A stretch of DNA of 7,277 nucleotides from Pseudofrankia asymbiotica (GCF_001983105.1 NZ_MOMC01000032.1:20563-27839); one strand, 5' to 3'. Shown: positions 1 through 6,865, counted from the first letter of the stretch. The notes: generated from the sequence alone by a model not told the origin. Made by a program: numbers and translations.

Positions 1-95
1 AACCACGCCGGTGACACCTCCGCCCAGTCGGCGGGCACCCGCAACGGCGTGACCCGCGCGGGCACTGCCGACGCGTCGATCTCCCCAGACAGCAT
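1..95 (-). CDS. Partial CDS, N-terminus only, unknown function
   Basis: An open frame starts at ATG 95-93 and runs off the left edge, giving 31 codons. The peptide begins MLSGEIDASAVPARV and continues with a Pro/Val/Trp-containing stretch. I do not recognise the family. An in-frame TGA at 119-117 lies upstream with no other start codon in between, so this ATG is the first possible start. Third codon positions are nearly all G or C from the ATG leftward, and base composition becomes AT-richer immediately upstream, as expected at a gene start. A promoter-like pair ends 8 nt before the ATG, which would give a leaderless or near-leaderless mRNA and explains the absence of a Shine-Dalgarno sequence. 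The gene lies 44 bp downstream of the methyltransferase stop on the same strand. The plus-strand frame over the same bases shares its third positions, so GC3 alone does not decide the strand. Confidence 0.55.
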   Translation of the reverse strand, partial: MLSGEIDASAVPARVTPLRVPADWAEVSPAW

Positions 96-103
96 GAGTT
101 CGG

Positions 104-133
104 AGTATGCGTTTACTCATCTACTCGGGTCAA
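104..133 (-). promoter_or_regulatory. Candidate sigma-70-type promoter of the left-edge gene
   Basis: On the minus strand TTGACC (133-128) matches the -35 consensus at five of six bases. An 18-bp spacer follows, then CATACT (109-104), which matches -10 at four of six. Eight bases separate it from ATG 95, so the transcript should start at or next to the start codon. The promoter begins just after the methyltransferase stop codon, which suggests the two genes are transcribed separately. Confidence 0.5.
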
Positions 134-139
134 CCGTAG

Positions 140-883
140 CTATGGCGCGGTCGGCTTCTGCCAGACCGAGATGTGTTGACCGCTTTCGCTGGTGAAGGGG
201 GCGCCGGTCCAGGTGGACCAGCGGTCGCGCAGGCGGAGGCCAGCGAGCATGGCCATCAGGTCGAGCTCCGAGGGCCAGACGTAGCGGAACGGGATCGAGC
301 GGAACGTGCCGCGGCCGTCGACGATCTCGACGTAGTTGGAGCTCATCCGCTGGGTGGCGACGTCGAACACGTCGTAGGCCCAGCCATGCTCACCCACCGC
401 GAAGGGCAGGACGTTCTGCCCGGGCGGCAGGTGGCGCAGCGACGGCACGTTGACCTCGATGACGAAGCAGCCACCCGGCTCGAGGTGCGCGGCGGCGTTG
501 CGGAAGACCGCTACCTGGCCCTCCTGCGTGGTCACGTTCTTGATCGTGTTGAAGACCAGGTAGGCGACCGTGAACCGGCCATCGACGGTCGTCGTCGCGA
601 AGTCGCCGATCGTCACGTCGACCGTGTCTCCGCCTGGTTTCGCGCGCATCTGGGCGACCATCGCGCGGGAGAGATCGATGCCATGGACCGGTACGCCCCG
701 GCGGGCCAGAGGTAGCGCGATTCGCCCGGTGCCGACGCCGAACTCCAGCGTACGGCCATCGCCAGCGAGCTCGGCCAGTAGATCGACGGCCGGGTCGACG
801 TCCTCCGACGTGAATCGAGACGATTCCGTGGCGTCGTACCTAGCCGCGACCGCCTCCGGAAAGTAGCCATCCTCGTCCACCAC
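140..883 (-). CDS. Class I SAM-dependent methyltransferase
   Basis: This 247-aa cytosolic protein has the Rossmann-like methyltransferase core. Motif I is LEFGVGTGR (residues 46-54), the glycine-rich loop that holds S-adenosylmethionine. The acidic residue for the ribose is D70 in GIDLS (68-72). A GDF at 93-95 fits motif II, and HLEPGG (133-138) followed by a hydrophobic strand fits motif III. The C-terminal ~100 residues, rich in aromatic residues, probably form the acceptor-binding lid. The acceptor cannot be read from sequence. The family is common in actinomycetes and members act on small molecules, but this one is unassigned. Start: two GTG codons sit in tandem (883 and 880). No Shine-Dalgarno is visible, but a -10-like TACGGT ends 6 nt before the first GTG, favouring a leaderless start there. 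The frame stays open upstream but has no start codon and loses its GC3 bias. There are no neighbours of obvious shared pathway. Confidence 0.9.
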   Translation of the reverse strand: MVDEDGYFPEAVAARYDATESSRFTSEDVDPAVDLLAELAGDGRTLEFGVGTGRIALPLARRGVPVHGIDLSRAMVAQMRAKPGGDTVDVTIGDFATTTVDGRFTVAYLVFNTIKNVTTQEGQVAVFRNAAAHLEPGGCFVIEVNVPSLRHLPPGQNVLPFAVGEHGWAYDVFDVATQRMSSNYVEIVDGRGTFRSIPFRYVWPSELDLMAMLAGLRLRDRWSTWTGAPFTSESGQHISVWQKPTAP

Positions 884-889
884 CCAGGA

Positions 890-919
890 ACCGTACAGGC
901 GAGATTTTGACCGTGCTAA
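890..919 (-). promoter_or_regulatory. Candidate leaderless promoter of the methyltransferase
   Basis: On the minus strand TTAGCA (919-914, four of six -35 bases) is followed by an 18-bp spacer and TACGGT (895-890, a TANNNT -10). Six bases then separate it from the GTG at 883, so initiation would fall on the start codon. The AT-rich run in the spacer stands out in this GC-rich DNA. Upstream of it, up to about 1157, I see no gene. Confidence 0.4.
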
Positions 920-1157
920 CGAATTTCGGGCACTTCGTGGGCCCGGTCCTTTTGCCAGCCTGCCGGTGGTTTCGGGCCGCTCCTTGGCTCGCCTGCATCG
1001 CGGGTGCGGGGAGCAACGCGCAGATCACCGCTATCGCCCGCGTGTTCGCCGGTGTCCGTCGTGTCACGTGCAGGCACCGGGCCCGCAAGGTTTACGGCAC
1101 CCGTCCGCGGGCGATCTGCGTGAGACAGGCATGCACGCCGGGTGCCGGCGACCAGGT

Positions 1158-1167
1158 GAGGAGAGGG
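1158..1167 (+). promoter_or_regulatory. Strong ribosome binding site for the 89-aa protein
   Basis: GAGGAGAGGG lies a few bases before GTG 1170. It selects that GTG over the longer upstream readings of the same frame, whose codons lack coding character. A 14-bp near-palindrome, CGCCGG-TG-CCGGCG (1136-1149), sits just upstream in the leader and could fold; its role is unknown. Confidence 0.7.
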
Positions 1168-1169
1168 AC

Positions 1170-1439
1170 GTGGCGACGAGCGACGTGGCGAAGGGCGACA
1201 CCGACGACACCGGCGACAAGGGCTACCGGCACATCAACTTCTTCCGCGCCATGCTGATCAAGGCCATGGGCCCCGCCGAGCTCGGCGAGAACAGCCCGCT
1301 GGCCGGCACGAAGTACGACCCCGCCCTGACGAAGGCGAAGGCACAGCGAAAGGCGAGGGAGCGGCAGGCCAAGATGGCGAGCCTGGGCGGCGAACGGCAG
1401 CGGTCCGCGCATCACCAGTTCGAGCACCCGCCGTCGTAG
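1170..1439 (+). CDS. Small charged hypothetical protein (89 aa)
   Basis: A GTG start with a strong Shine-Dalgarno and near-complete G/C at codon third positions make this a real gene, although it is short and the same frame stays open further upstream. I do not recognise the family. The N-terminal ~18 residues are polar and rich in Asp, Gly, Thr and Lys, and look disordered. A hydrophobic/aromatic patch follows (HINFFRAMLIKAMG, 21-34) that could be a short helix or partner-binding motif. Residues 53-80 are strongly basic and probably helical, with many Lys, Arg, Gln and Ala. There is no signal peptide or true membrane span. The high charge and basic helix would suit a nucleic-acid or protein-binding role, but that is a guess. 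The gene is monocistronic and converges with the large regulator; its 3' side runs into the 17-bp repeat array. Confidence 0.8.
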   Translation: MATSDVAKGDTDDTGDKGYRHINFFRAMLIKAMGPAELGENSPLAGTKYDPALTKAKAQRKARERQAKMASLGGERQRSAHHQFEHPPS

Positions 1440-1459
1440 CCGCCGCGCGGCCAACGCGC

Positions 1460-1601
1460 GTGCGGCCCGCGGTGCGGTGCGGCCCGCGGTGCGGTGCGGC
1501 CCGCGGTGCGGTGCGGCCCGCGGTGCGGTGCGGCCCGCGGTGCGGTGCGGCCCGCGGTGCGGTGCGGCCCGCGGTGCGGTGCGGCCCGCGGTGCGGTGCG
1601 G
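1460..1601. repeat. 17-bp tandem repeat array, eight perfect copies
   Basis: The unit GTGCGGCCCGCGGTGCG is repeated head to tail without a single mismatch from 1460 to 1595, followed by six bases of a ninth copy. Each unit carries the palindrome CCGCGG, so copies can pair with one another, and the G-rich strand has many GG pairs. The array fills most of the gap between the convergent ends of the small protein (stop at 1439) and the regulator (stop at 1649). Since 17 is not a multiple of three and the unit has no stop codon in any frame, long false reading frames run through it. The 1596-1648 remainder shows no gene. Perfect identity of all copies implies recent expansion or ongoing homogenisation. 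Confidence 0.95.
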
Positions 1602-1648
1602 GGTGGCCAAAGCGCGGGGTCAGTGCGCCGGCGACGGGCGTGGCGCGG

Positions 1649-4600
1649 TCAGGGTGTGGTGGCGAGTTCGGTGAGCAACGTCCGTGCGTCCCGGGCGACG
1701 CCGGCCATGCCGCGCCTGGCCGCGCGCTCGGCCACGTCGCGCAACTCCGCGTCGTCGACGCGCTCACCGGAGCGCGCCGCGAGCTGGGCGGCGAACAGCC
1801 GGCAGCGCAGCAGCGCGCCGGCGCCGCGCGAACGGGCGGCGAGCTCGGCGGCGGTGCGTAGGTGGGCCCGCGCCGCCGGCAGGTCGCCGGCCAGGGCGGC
1901 GAGCCGGCCGAGGCCGAGAGCGACCGGGCCCACCATGCCGCACTGCCCGATGTTGGCGACGCAGTGCGCGACGGGAGTCAGCCGGGCCGTCAGGATCTCG
2001 ACATGCTCCCGCAGACCGCGGTCGGCGACCGCGTGCGCGAGCATCGTCAGCCGGCCGTGGGTGGTCCAGGTGACCGGTTCGAACCGGGCGATCTCGGTGG
2101 CTATCAGCGCGTCGACGCCCGGGCCGCCGCGGGTGATCGCGGCCAGGGCCGCGGTCCACGGGGCGGACATGTCGACCGGCAACGTCTCGTCCGGCTCGTG
2201 TGGCCGGCCCTGTTCCCAGCGTAGGGCCAGCAGGGCCGCCTGGTAGGCGCCGCTCTGGTACAGCTCCGTCTCGCGGTGCAGCTCGGAGGCATGCCGGTAC
2301 GCCGCCTCGGCGGCGGTCAGGTCGTCGTCCCGCCACAGGGCGACCGAGCCCTGCGCCCAGCGGAACTGCACCCGGCTCGCGGGCAGCCGCAGCAGGTCGC
2401 TGCCGAGCGCGCCGAGCCGGACGTGGTCGGCGGCGGCCGGGTCGCCCAGCGCCGTCCTCGCCAGATAGCGCAGACCGTGTGAGATCACCTCGTCGAGCCG
2501 GGCACTGGCGTGCGGGACGGCCGCGAGCCGGTCGAGCAGGTCGAGGGACTCGGCGGCCCGCTCCGCGATCCCGGAGAACGCCAGCGCCCGGGCGAGCAGG
2601 GCGTCGGCCAGCGCCTCACCGTCGCCGGTCTGTTCGGCGAGATCGATCGCCCGGCGGCTGAGCAGGTCGGGCACCGAGCCGTCCGGGTCGTAGCAGCTTC
2701 CGACGGCGAGCGCGGCCAGCACCCGGACATGCGCGACCGGGTCGGCGGTGACCAGCGTCTCCAGGCCGGCGAGGCGGGCCAGCAGCGGTGCCGGGTCGTC
2801 GCCGTAGGCGGGCCACGGCCACGAGCCGCTGGTGCGCAGCAGCGCGGCGGCGAGCCTGCCCGCCGAGTCCAGCCGGCCGCGGCGCACCGCGTCGAGCAGG
2901 CCCGCGTCGACCACGTCGAGCAGGGTCTGCCCCCGGCCCGCCCGGGCGAGCGCCGCGACCCGGGCGACGACGATCTCGTCCCGGTCGACGCCGGGATCGC
3001 CGCTGGGATGGCCGGCGGGATCGCTGGCGTGACCACTGGCGATCTGGTCGAGCGCGTCGAGCGCCTGCCCCCACCAGTGCGCAGCCGCCTCCGAATACCA
3101 CCGGCGTTCCGCGTCGAGCGCCGCGGCCCGGCAGGCGTCGAACACGTCGGCGGCGTCGGCGAGCGGCCAGGCCGCGACGAGATGTGCCGCCCGCCGGGGG
3201 AGCGTCTCGCCGCCGCCGGCCGGCCCGAGCGCCTCGGCGACCCGCAGGTGCAGCCGCTGGCGGCGCAGGCCGGAGATGCCGGCCACGACCTCGTCGCGCA
3301 GCAGAGCGTGCGCGAACATGTACCGCCCGGTGCCGGCCGCCTGGACGATGACATGCTCGTCCGCCGCCTCGTCCAGCAGGTCGGCGAGGTCGTCGCGGCC
3401 GAGCCGGGTGACCCGTCCGAGCAGGTCGATGTCGAGCGTGTCGCCGATGACCGCCGCGGCCCGCAGTACCTGCGTCACGGCCGGGTCGAGCCCGGCGAGC
3501 CGCTGGCCGAGCACGGAACGCACGGCCACCGGCACCTGGCCGCTGGCGCGCTCCTCGGCGGGCAGCCGGGCGTACTCGCAGACGAAGAACGGGTTGCCAC
3601 CGGTCCGTTCGGTGAGTTCGGCCGCCTCGGCGGTGTCGATGGCCTGCCCGCTGACCCGGCCGGCGAGCTCGGTCACCTCGGACTCGGTGAGCGGCGGGAC
3701 GGCGAGACGCCGGGAGCCGTGCCGGCGGGACACGGCGGCGAGCAGCCGGTCGAGCTCAGGGTTCCCGGAGACGTCGCGGGCGGTGGCGACGACGGCGAGG
3801 CCGGGGAACGCCGCCGCGCCCGCGAGATGGGTGAGCAGCCGCAGCGACGCCGGATCCGCCCAGTGCACGTCCTCGGCCACCACCAACAGGGGCTTGGCCC
3901 TGGCCGCCTCGGCCAGCGCGCCGGCGACCCGGTCGTAGACGACGAACCGGGCCGCGTCCGCGTCGACGCCGGCCGGCGGGGTCAGCAGATCGTCCGGCTC
4001 GGCGCCGAGGTCACGCAGCAGCTGGCGCAACGGCCACCACGGCGGCACCACGTCGTCAGGGCATCCGACGCGCGAGACGACCCCGCCAGCCCGCTGCCAG
4101 CCGCCCGCGGCCTCCTCGGCGAGCCGGCTCTTGCCGATCCCGGCCGGGCCGGTGAGGACCGCCCAGCGGCCGGCGCCGACGATCGCCTCGGCGAGCACCG
4201 ACTCCAGCGCCGCCACCTCCCGGCCCCGCCCGACCAGGTCACCGTCGGCCAGCGCCGGCCACGCCCGGTCGGCCGCGGCGCCGCCGGTCTCGCCGCCGCT
4301 GAAGGCGGTGCCGGCGGTGCCAGCCGTGCCAGCGGTGGCGGTGGCCGTGGCGGCCGCGGAGACCCTGGCGCTGGCGCCAGTGGACGTGCCCGCGGCCGCG
4401 GGGGGAGCGAGGGCGGGGGAAGTGGTGGCAGCGGGAGCGGTGGCGCTGGTACCACTGGTGAAGGCGCCACCGCTGGCGGCCCCTGGCGGGACCGGCGCGG
4501 CGGGCCATGTGTCGAGGCCGCCGTCCTGGCGCAGGATCGCACCCTGCAGCTCGCGCAGCGCCGGGCCGACGTCCAGGCCCAGCTCCTCGTCCATCCGCCG

Positions 4601-5275
4601 GGCCTGCTCGCGGAACGTCTGGAGCGCCTCCGCGGCCCGGCCGTCCCGGTACAGGGCGACCATGCGCAGCCAGCACGCCTGCTCGGCGAGCGGCGTGGCG
4701 AGCAGCAGCTCACGTGACCGCGACACGGCGGCGGTGACCCGGCCGGTGCCGAGCAGGCCCGTGACCGCGTGTTGCTCGCACTGCGCCCACCGCTCGTCGA
4801 ACGCCGCCGACGCCGCCCGTACCCACGGCTCGTCGGCGAACTCGGCGAGCAGCGGTCCCCGTCGCAGCGCCGCCCCGCGGTCGGCGGCCTCGACGGCCGC
4901 CGGCCAGTCCGCGGCGTCGGCGGCGGCGCGCGCCCGGTCGCATTCCCACTCGAACAGCCGCAGGTCGAGGTCGGCGGCGGCGACGTCCGCGACGTAGCCG
5001 GGGTTGCGGCGCACGATCGGCGACGTCGCCCGCTCGTCGTCCCGCAGCAGCCGGCGCAGGTTGGAGATGTGGGCGTGCAGGCTGGACAGCATGCTCGGCG
5101 GGTGCTCGTCCCCCCAGACGGCGTCGGCCAGGCGGTCGACGGAGACGACCCGGCCGGCGTCGAGCAGCAGCGCCGCGAGCACGGCGCGCTGCTTGGGCCC
5201 GCCCAGCACGACCGGCCGCCCGTCGCGGACCACCTCGACCGGGCCGAACAGGCGGTAGAACGGCACGCCTCTCAT
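1649..5275 (-). CDS. BTAD/SARP-type transcriptional regulator with AAA ATPase domain (1208 aa)
   Basis: This is a large cytosolic regulator. Residues ~7-95 form an OmpR/PhoB-type winged-helix DNA-binding domain; GPKQRAVLAALLLDAG and AVWGDEHPP are typical of SARP proteins. Residues ~103-250 are the bacterial transcriptional activation (BTAD) domain. A low-complexity Ala/Thr/Ser/Gly/Pro linker follows (~255-340), including a TAGTAGTAGTA run. An AAA_16-like NTPase begins near 346, with Walker A GPAGIGKS (376-383), Walker B ending LLVVAEDVHWAD (463-474) and a sensor-like VVATARD (495-501). GNPFF (560-564) is usual in this class. The C-terminal half is Ala/Leu/Arg-rich and helical, resembling TPR or MalT-like sensor repeats. 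There is no C-terminal LuxR helix-turn-helix, which separates it from LAL regulators. Such proteins usually activate nearby secondary-metabolism or stress genes when ATP-bound. The ATG at 5275 lacks a Shine-Dalgarno; GTG 5266 (residue 4) would give the more typical family N-terminus. It lies 91 bp downstream of the oxidoreductase, probably co-transcribed. Confidence 0.93.
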   Translation of the reverse strand: MRGVPFYRLFGPVEVVRDGRPVVLGGPKQRAVLAALLLDAGRVVSVDRLADAVWGDEHPPSMLSSLHAHISNLRRLLRDDERATSPIVRRNPGYVADVAAADLDLRLFEWECDRARAAADAADWPAAVEAADRGAALRRGPLLAEFADEPWVRAASAAFDERWAQCEQHAVTGLLGTGRVTAAVSRSRELLLATPLAEQACWLRMVALYRDGRAAEALQTFREQARRMDEELGLDVGPALRELQGAILRQDGGLDTWPAAPVPPGAASGGAFTSGTSATAPAATTSPALAPPAAAGTSTGASARVSAAATATATAGTAGTAGTAFSGGETGGAAADRAWPALADGDLVGRGREVAALESVLAEAIVGAGRWAVLTGPAGIGKSRLAEEAAGGWQRAGGVVSRVGCPDDVVPPWWPLRQLLRDLGAEPDDLLTPPAGVDADAARFVVYDRVAGALAEAARAKPLLVVAEDVHWADPASLRLLTHLAGAAAFPGLAVVATARDVSGNPELDRLLAAVSRRHGSRRLAVPPLTESEVTELAGRVSGQAIDTAEAAELTERTGGNPFFVCEYARLPAEERASGQVPVAVRSVLGQRLAGLDPAVTQVLRAAAVIGDTLDIDLLGRVTRLGRDDLADLLDEAADEHVIVQAAGTGRYMFAHALLRDEVVAGISGLRRQRLHLRVAEALGPAGGGETLPRRAAHLVAAWPLADAADVFDACRAAALDAERRWYSEAAAHWWGQALDALDQIASGHASDPAGHPSGDPGVDRDEIVVARVAALARAGRGQTLLDVVDAGLLDAVRRGRLDSAGRLAAALLRTSGSWPWPAYGDDPAPLLARLAGLETLVTADPVAHVRVLAALAVGSCYDPDGSVPDLLSRRAIDLAEQTGDGEALADALLARALAFSGIAERAAESLDLLDRLAAVPHASARLDEVISHGLRYLARTALGDPAAADHVRLGALGSDLLRLPASRVQFRWAQGSVALWRDDDLTAAEAAYRHASELHRETELYQSGAYQAALLALRWEQGRPHEPDETLPVDMSAPWTAALAAITRGGPGVDALIATEIARFEPVTWTTHGRLTMLAHAVADRGLREHVEILTARLTPVAHCVANIGQCGMVGPVALGLGRLAALAGDLPAARAHLRTAAELAARSRGAGALLRCRLFAAQLAARSGERVDDAELRDVAERAARRGMAGVARDARTLLTELATTP

Positions 5276-5280
5276 GATGC

Positions 5281-5310
5281 CGGGGCGAGGCGCTAGACGC
5301 GCTCGCCCCG
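5281..5310 (-). other. Hairpin in the leader of the regulator gene
   Basis: CGGGGCGAG (5281-5289) and CTCGCCCCG (5302-5310) are perfect 9-bp complements. Inside them, GCG and CGC can add three more pairs with one bulged base and a five-base loop. The stem ends 5 nt before the regulator ATG, where a ribosome binding site would normally sit. It could limit translation of the regulator or act as a terminator or attenuator after the oxidoreductase. There is no T-rich tail on the minus strand, so ordinary intrinsic termination is doubtful. Confidence 0.6.
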
Positions 5311-5314
5311 TGTC

Positions 5315-5342
5315 GGGCGCTGGGCGCCCTCCCGCCGGAGGG
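5315..5342 (-). other. Two overlapping small hairpins between oxidoreductase and regulator
   Basis: GGGCGC-TGG-GCGCCC (5315-5329) and CCCTCC-CGCC-GGAGGG (5327-5342) are each perfect 6-bp stems with loops of three and four bases. They share three bases, so only one can form at a time. Together with the stem at 5281-5310 they fill most of the intergenic space. A terminator/processing region or mutually exclusive RNA folds are possible. Confidence 0.45.
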
Positions 5343-5366
5343 GTGGCCGCCGGCGCGTGGCCGTGG

Positions 5367-6812
5367 TCAGGAGCTGGCGCGGGTGGCGGCGGCCGCGCGG
5401 ATGGGGTGCGCCGCCGCGATCCGGGCGTTCGGGTCGTAGCTGGCGGTCAGCGTGGCGAGCCGGGACAGCGTCGCCGCGTCGTACTTGCGCGCGACCAGCG
5501 CCGGATCGGCGGTTGCCCCGAAGTTCGGCGCGCCGAGGCCGCCGGACCACGGCTCCATCGCCGCCATCACCTCGGTGGCGTGCCTGGTGGTCGCCGCGGC
5601 CAGCGGCGGCGCCGCGATGCCGATCGTCAGCAGCGAGTAGGCCGCGTCGCGGTGGCAGACGGCGCTCGGCTCACGGGGCTCGCGGGCGAGCGCCCCGCCG
5701 AGCAGCCGCAGCTCGACGATGACCTGGGGGCAGTCGGCGGCGGGGCCGGTCAGCGAGAGCAGGGTGCGTACCGCCGTGTCGGGCAGCTCGCGCAGCAGCA
5801 CCGCCTGCTCGTGGACCGGCATCGGGTCGACCGGATCGGCGTGGATCATGCCGATCTTGGGAAACGGCAGGATCCCGACACCTCCGAAGACCACCGGTGC
5901 GAGGCCGCGGAGCGGGTCGATCAGCCGCTCGCCCTCGGTCGGGTCGCCAACCCAGGCGAACCGGACGGCGACGGTGCACCGGCCGGCGAGCGGCGCCGGT
6001 ACAGCTGGCATCGGCGGCAGCCGCAGCACGGCGACCGACGTCGTCGCCTGCTCCGGCAGGCCCGCCGACCAGGTCTTCCACGCCGACACGACCCGGTCGG
6101 CGTCGGCGCCGTCGAAGTAGAGGCAGCCGCCGTAGATCTCCTGGACGTCCAGCAGCTCGAACTCCACGGCGGTGACGACGCCCAGCGCGCCCTTGCCTCC
6201 TCGCAGCCCCCAGAACAGCGCCGGGTTCTCGGTCGCCGTGGCCCGGCGCGGCACGCCGTCGCCAGTGACGACGTCGAACGCCGTCACCAGGTCGCTGCCG
6301 TACCCGAAGCCGCGGGCCACCGGCGAAAGACCACCACCCGTGAGGTAACCGACGACGCCGACGTGCGGGGCGGAGCCGGCGGGCGCGCCGAGGCCGTGGA
6401 CGGCGGCGGCGTCGAGCACCTGCTGCCAGCGCACCCCGGCGCCGACCCGGGCCTGCCGCCGGACCGGATCGATGGTGATCTCGTCCAGGTCGCCGGTGTA
6501 CACCAGCAGGCTCGGGCGGGCGTGGGCGAGCGCCCCGTGGCCGGTGGCCCGCACGTCGACGTCGAGGTCGTGGGCGTCCGCGAAGCGCACCGCCGCGGCG
6601 ACGTCGCTCGCGTCCGCGGCCGCCACGACGGCGACCGGCGTGGCCGGTACCGCCACGTTCCACGGCGTCGCGGCCGCCAGGTAGGCGTCGCTGCCCGGCA
6701 GCAGGACCTGGCCACGGATCGTCTCGGCCAGGTCGGCGAGCGGACCGTCGAGGGACGGAGCGTCGACGGATGCGGCGTCAGGAGATGGCGTACGGGGGGC
6801 GAGCGTCGACAT
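5367..6812 (-). CDS. FAD-dependent oxidoreductase, VAO/BBE-like
   Basis: This 481-aa cytosolic flavoprotein is of normal family length. After a Pro/Ala/Ser-rich N-terminal tail, residues ~50-225 form the PCMH-type FAD-binding fold. VRATGHG (87-93) aligns with the RGGGH motif, and H92 is the expected 8-alpha-histidyl FAD attachment. GSAPHVGVVGYLTGGG (146-161) aligns with the segment that carries a second, cysteinyl FAD bond in bicovalent relatives. Here that position is A148, so monocovalent FAD is predicted. WGLRGGKGALGVVT (201-214) is the usual nucleotide-loop motif. The C-terminus (about 424-471) has the BBE signature, with ASYDPNARIAAAHPI at 457-471. Relatives oxidise alcohols, sugars, alkaloids or polyketides with O2; the substrate here is unknown. 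There is no Tat or Sec signal. ATG 6812 has a good Shine-Dalgarno. It is the first gene of a likely two-gene unit with the BTAD regulator. Confidence 0.93.
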   Translation of the reverse strand: MSTLAPRTPSPDAASVDAPSLDGPLADLAETIRGQVLLPGSDAYLAAATPWNVAVPATPVAVVAAADASDVAAAVRFADAHDLDVDVRATGHGALAHARPSLLVYTGDLDEITIDPVRRQARVGAGVRWQQVLDAAAVHGLGAPAGSAPHVGVVGYLTGGGLSPVARGFGYGSDLVTAFDVVTGDGVPRRATATENPALFWGLRGGKGALGVVTAVEFELLDVQEIYGGCLYFDGADADRVVSAWKTWSAGLPEQATTSVAVLRLPPMPAVPAPLAGRCTVAVRFAWVGDPTEGERLIDPLRGLAPVVFGGVGILPFPKIGMIHADPVDPMPVHEQAVLLRELPDTAVRTLLSLTGPAADCPQVIVELRLLGGALAREPREPSAVCHRDAAYSLLTIGIAAPPLAAATTRHATEVMAAMEPWSGGLGAPNFGATADPALVARKYDAATLSRLATLTASYDPNARIAAAHPIRAAAATRASS

Positions 6813-6817
6813 GATGG

Positions 6818-6823
6818 CTCCCT
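6818..6823 (-). promoter_or_regulatory. Ribosome binding site of the oxidoreductase
   Basis: AGGGAG on the minus strand lies 5 nt before ATG 6812 and supports that start. Confidence 0.7.
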
Positions 6824-6832
6824 GAGGCGGTG

Positions 6833-6849
6833 GTGACCTGCGCGGTCAC
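6833..6849. promoter_or_regulatory. Perfect dyad, candidate operator in the oxidoreductase leader
   Basis: GTGACC-TGCGC-GGTCAC is a perfect 6-bp inverted repeat with a 5-bp centre, 20 bp upstream of the start codon. Its size and spacing suit a site for a dimeric helix-turn-helix regulator. The BTAD regulator next door belongs to a family that binds direct repeats, so a dyad would imply a second regulator. It might instead be a small RNA hairpin in the leader. Confidence 0.4.
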
Positions 6850-6865
6850 GAAGCGGACTGGGGCC

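Noticed and set aside
907..935. Plus-strand TTGACC at 907-912 as a promoter for the small gene
   Set aside because: No acceptable -10 lies at 16-19 bp, and the gene starts over 230 bp away.
966..1169. N-terminal extension of the 89-aa frame back to an ATG at 966
   Set aside because: The codons lack GC3 bias there and the strong Shine-Dalgarno sits directly before GTG 1170.
1460..1601. Array considered as CRISPR
   Set aside because: Units are directly adjacent with no unique spacers.
1460..2246. Plus-strand frames beginning RPAVRCGPRCGAARGAV in all three frames
   Set aside because: They are the 17-bp array translated; the unit lacks stops in every frame, then the frames run antisense through the regulator.
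2510..4717. 735-aa plus-strand open frame opposite the regulator
   Set aside because: Antisense shadow: its third positions do not carry coding bias, the peptide is Arg/Gly/Pro-rich with no recognisable domain, and the minus strand has clear wHTH, BTAD and ATPase motifs.
5274..6836. 520-aa plus-strand open frame opposite the oxidoreductase
   Set aside because: Antisense shadow of a well-supported flavoprotein; low stop frequency is expected in GC-rich DNA.
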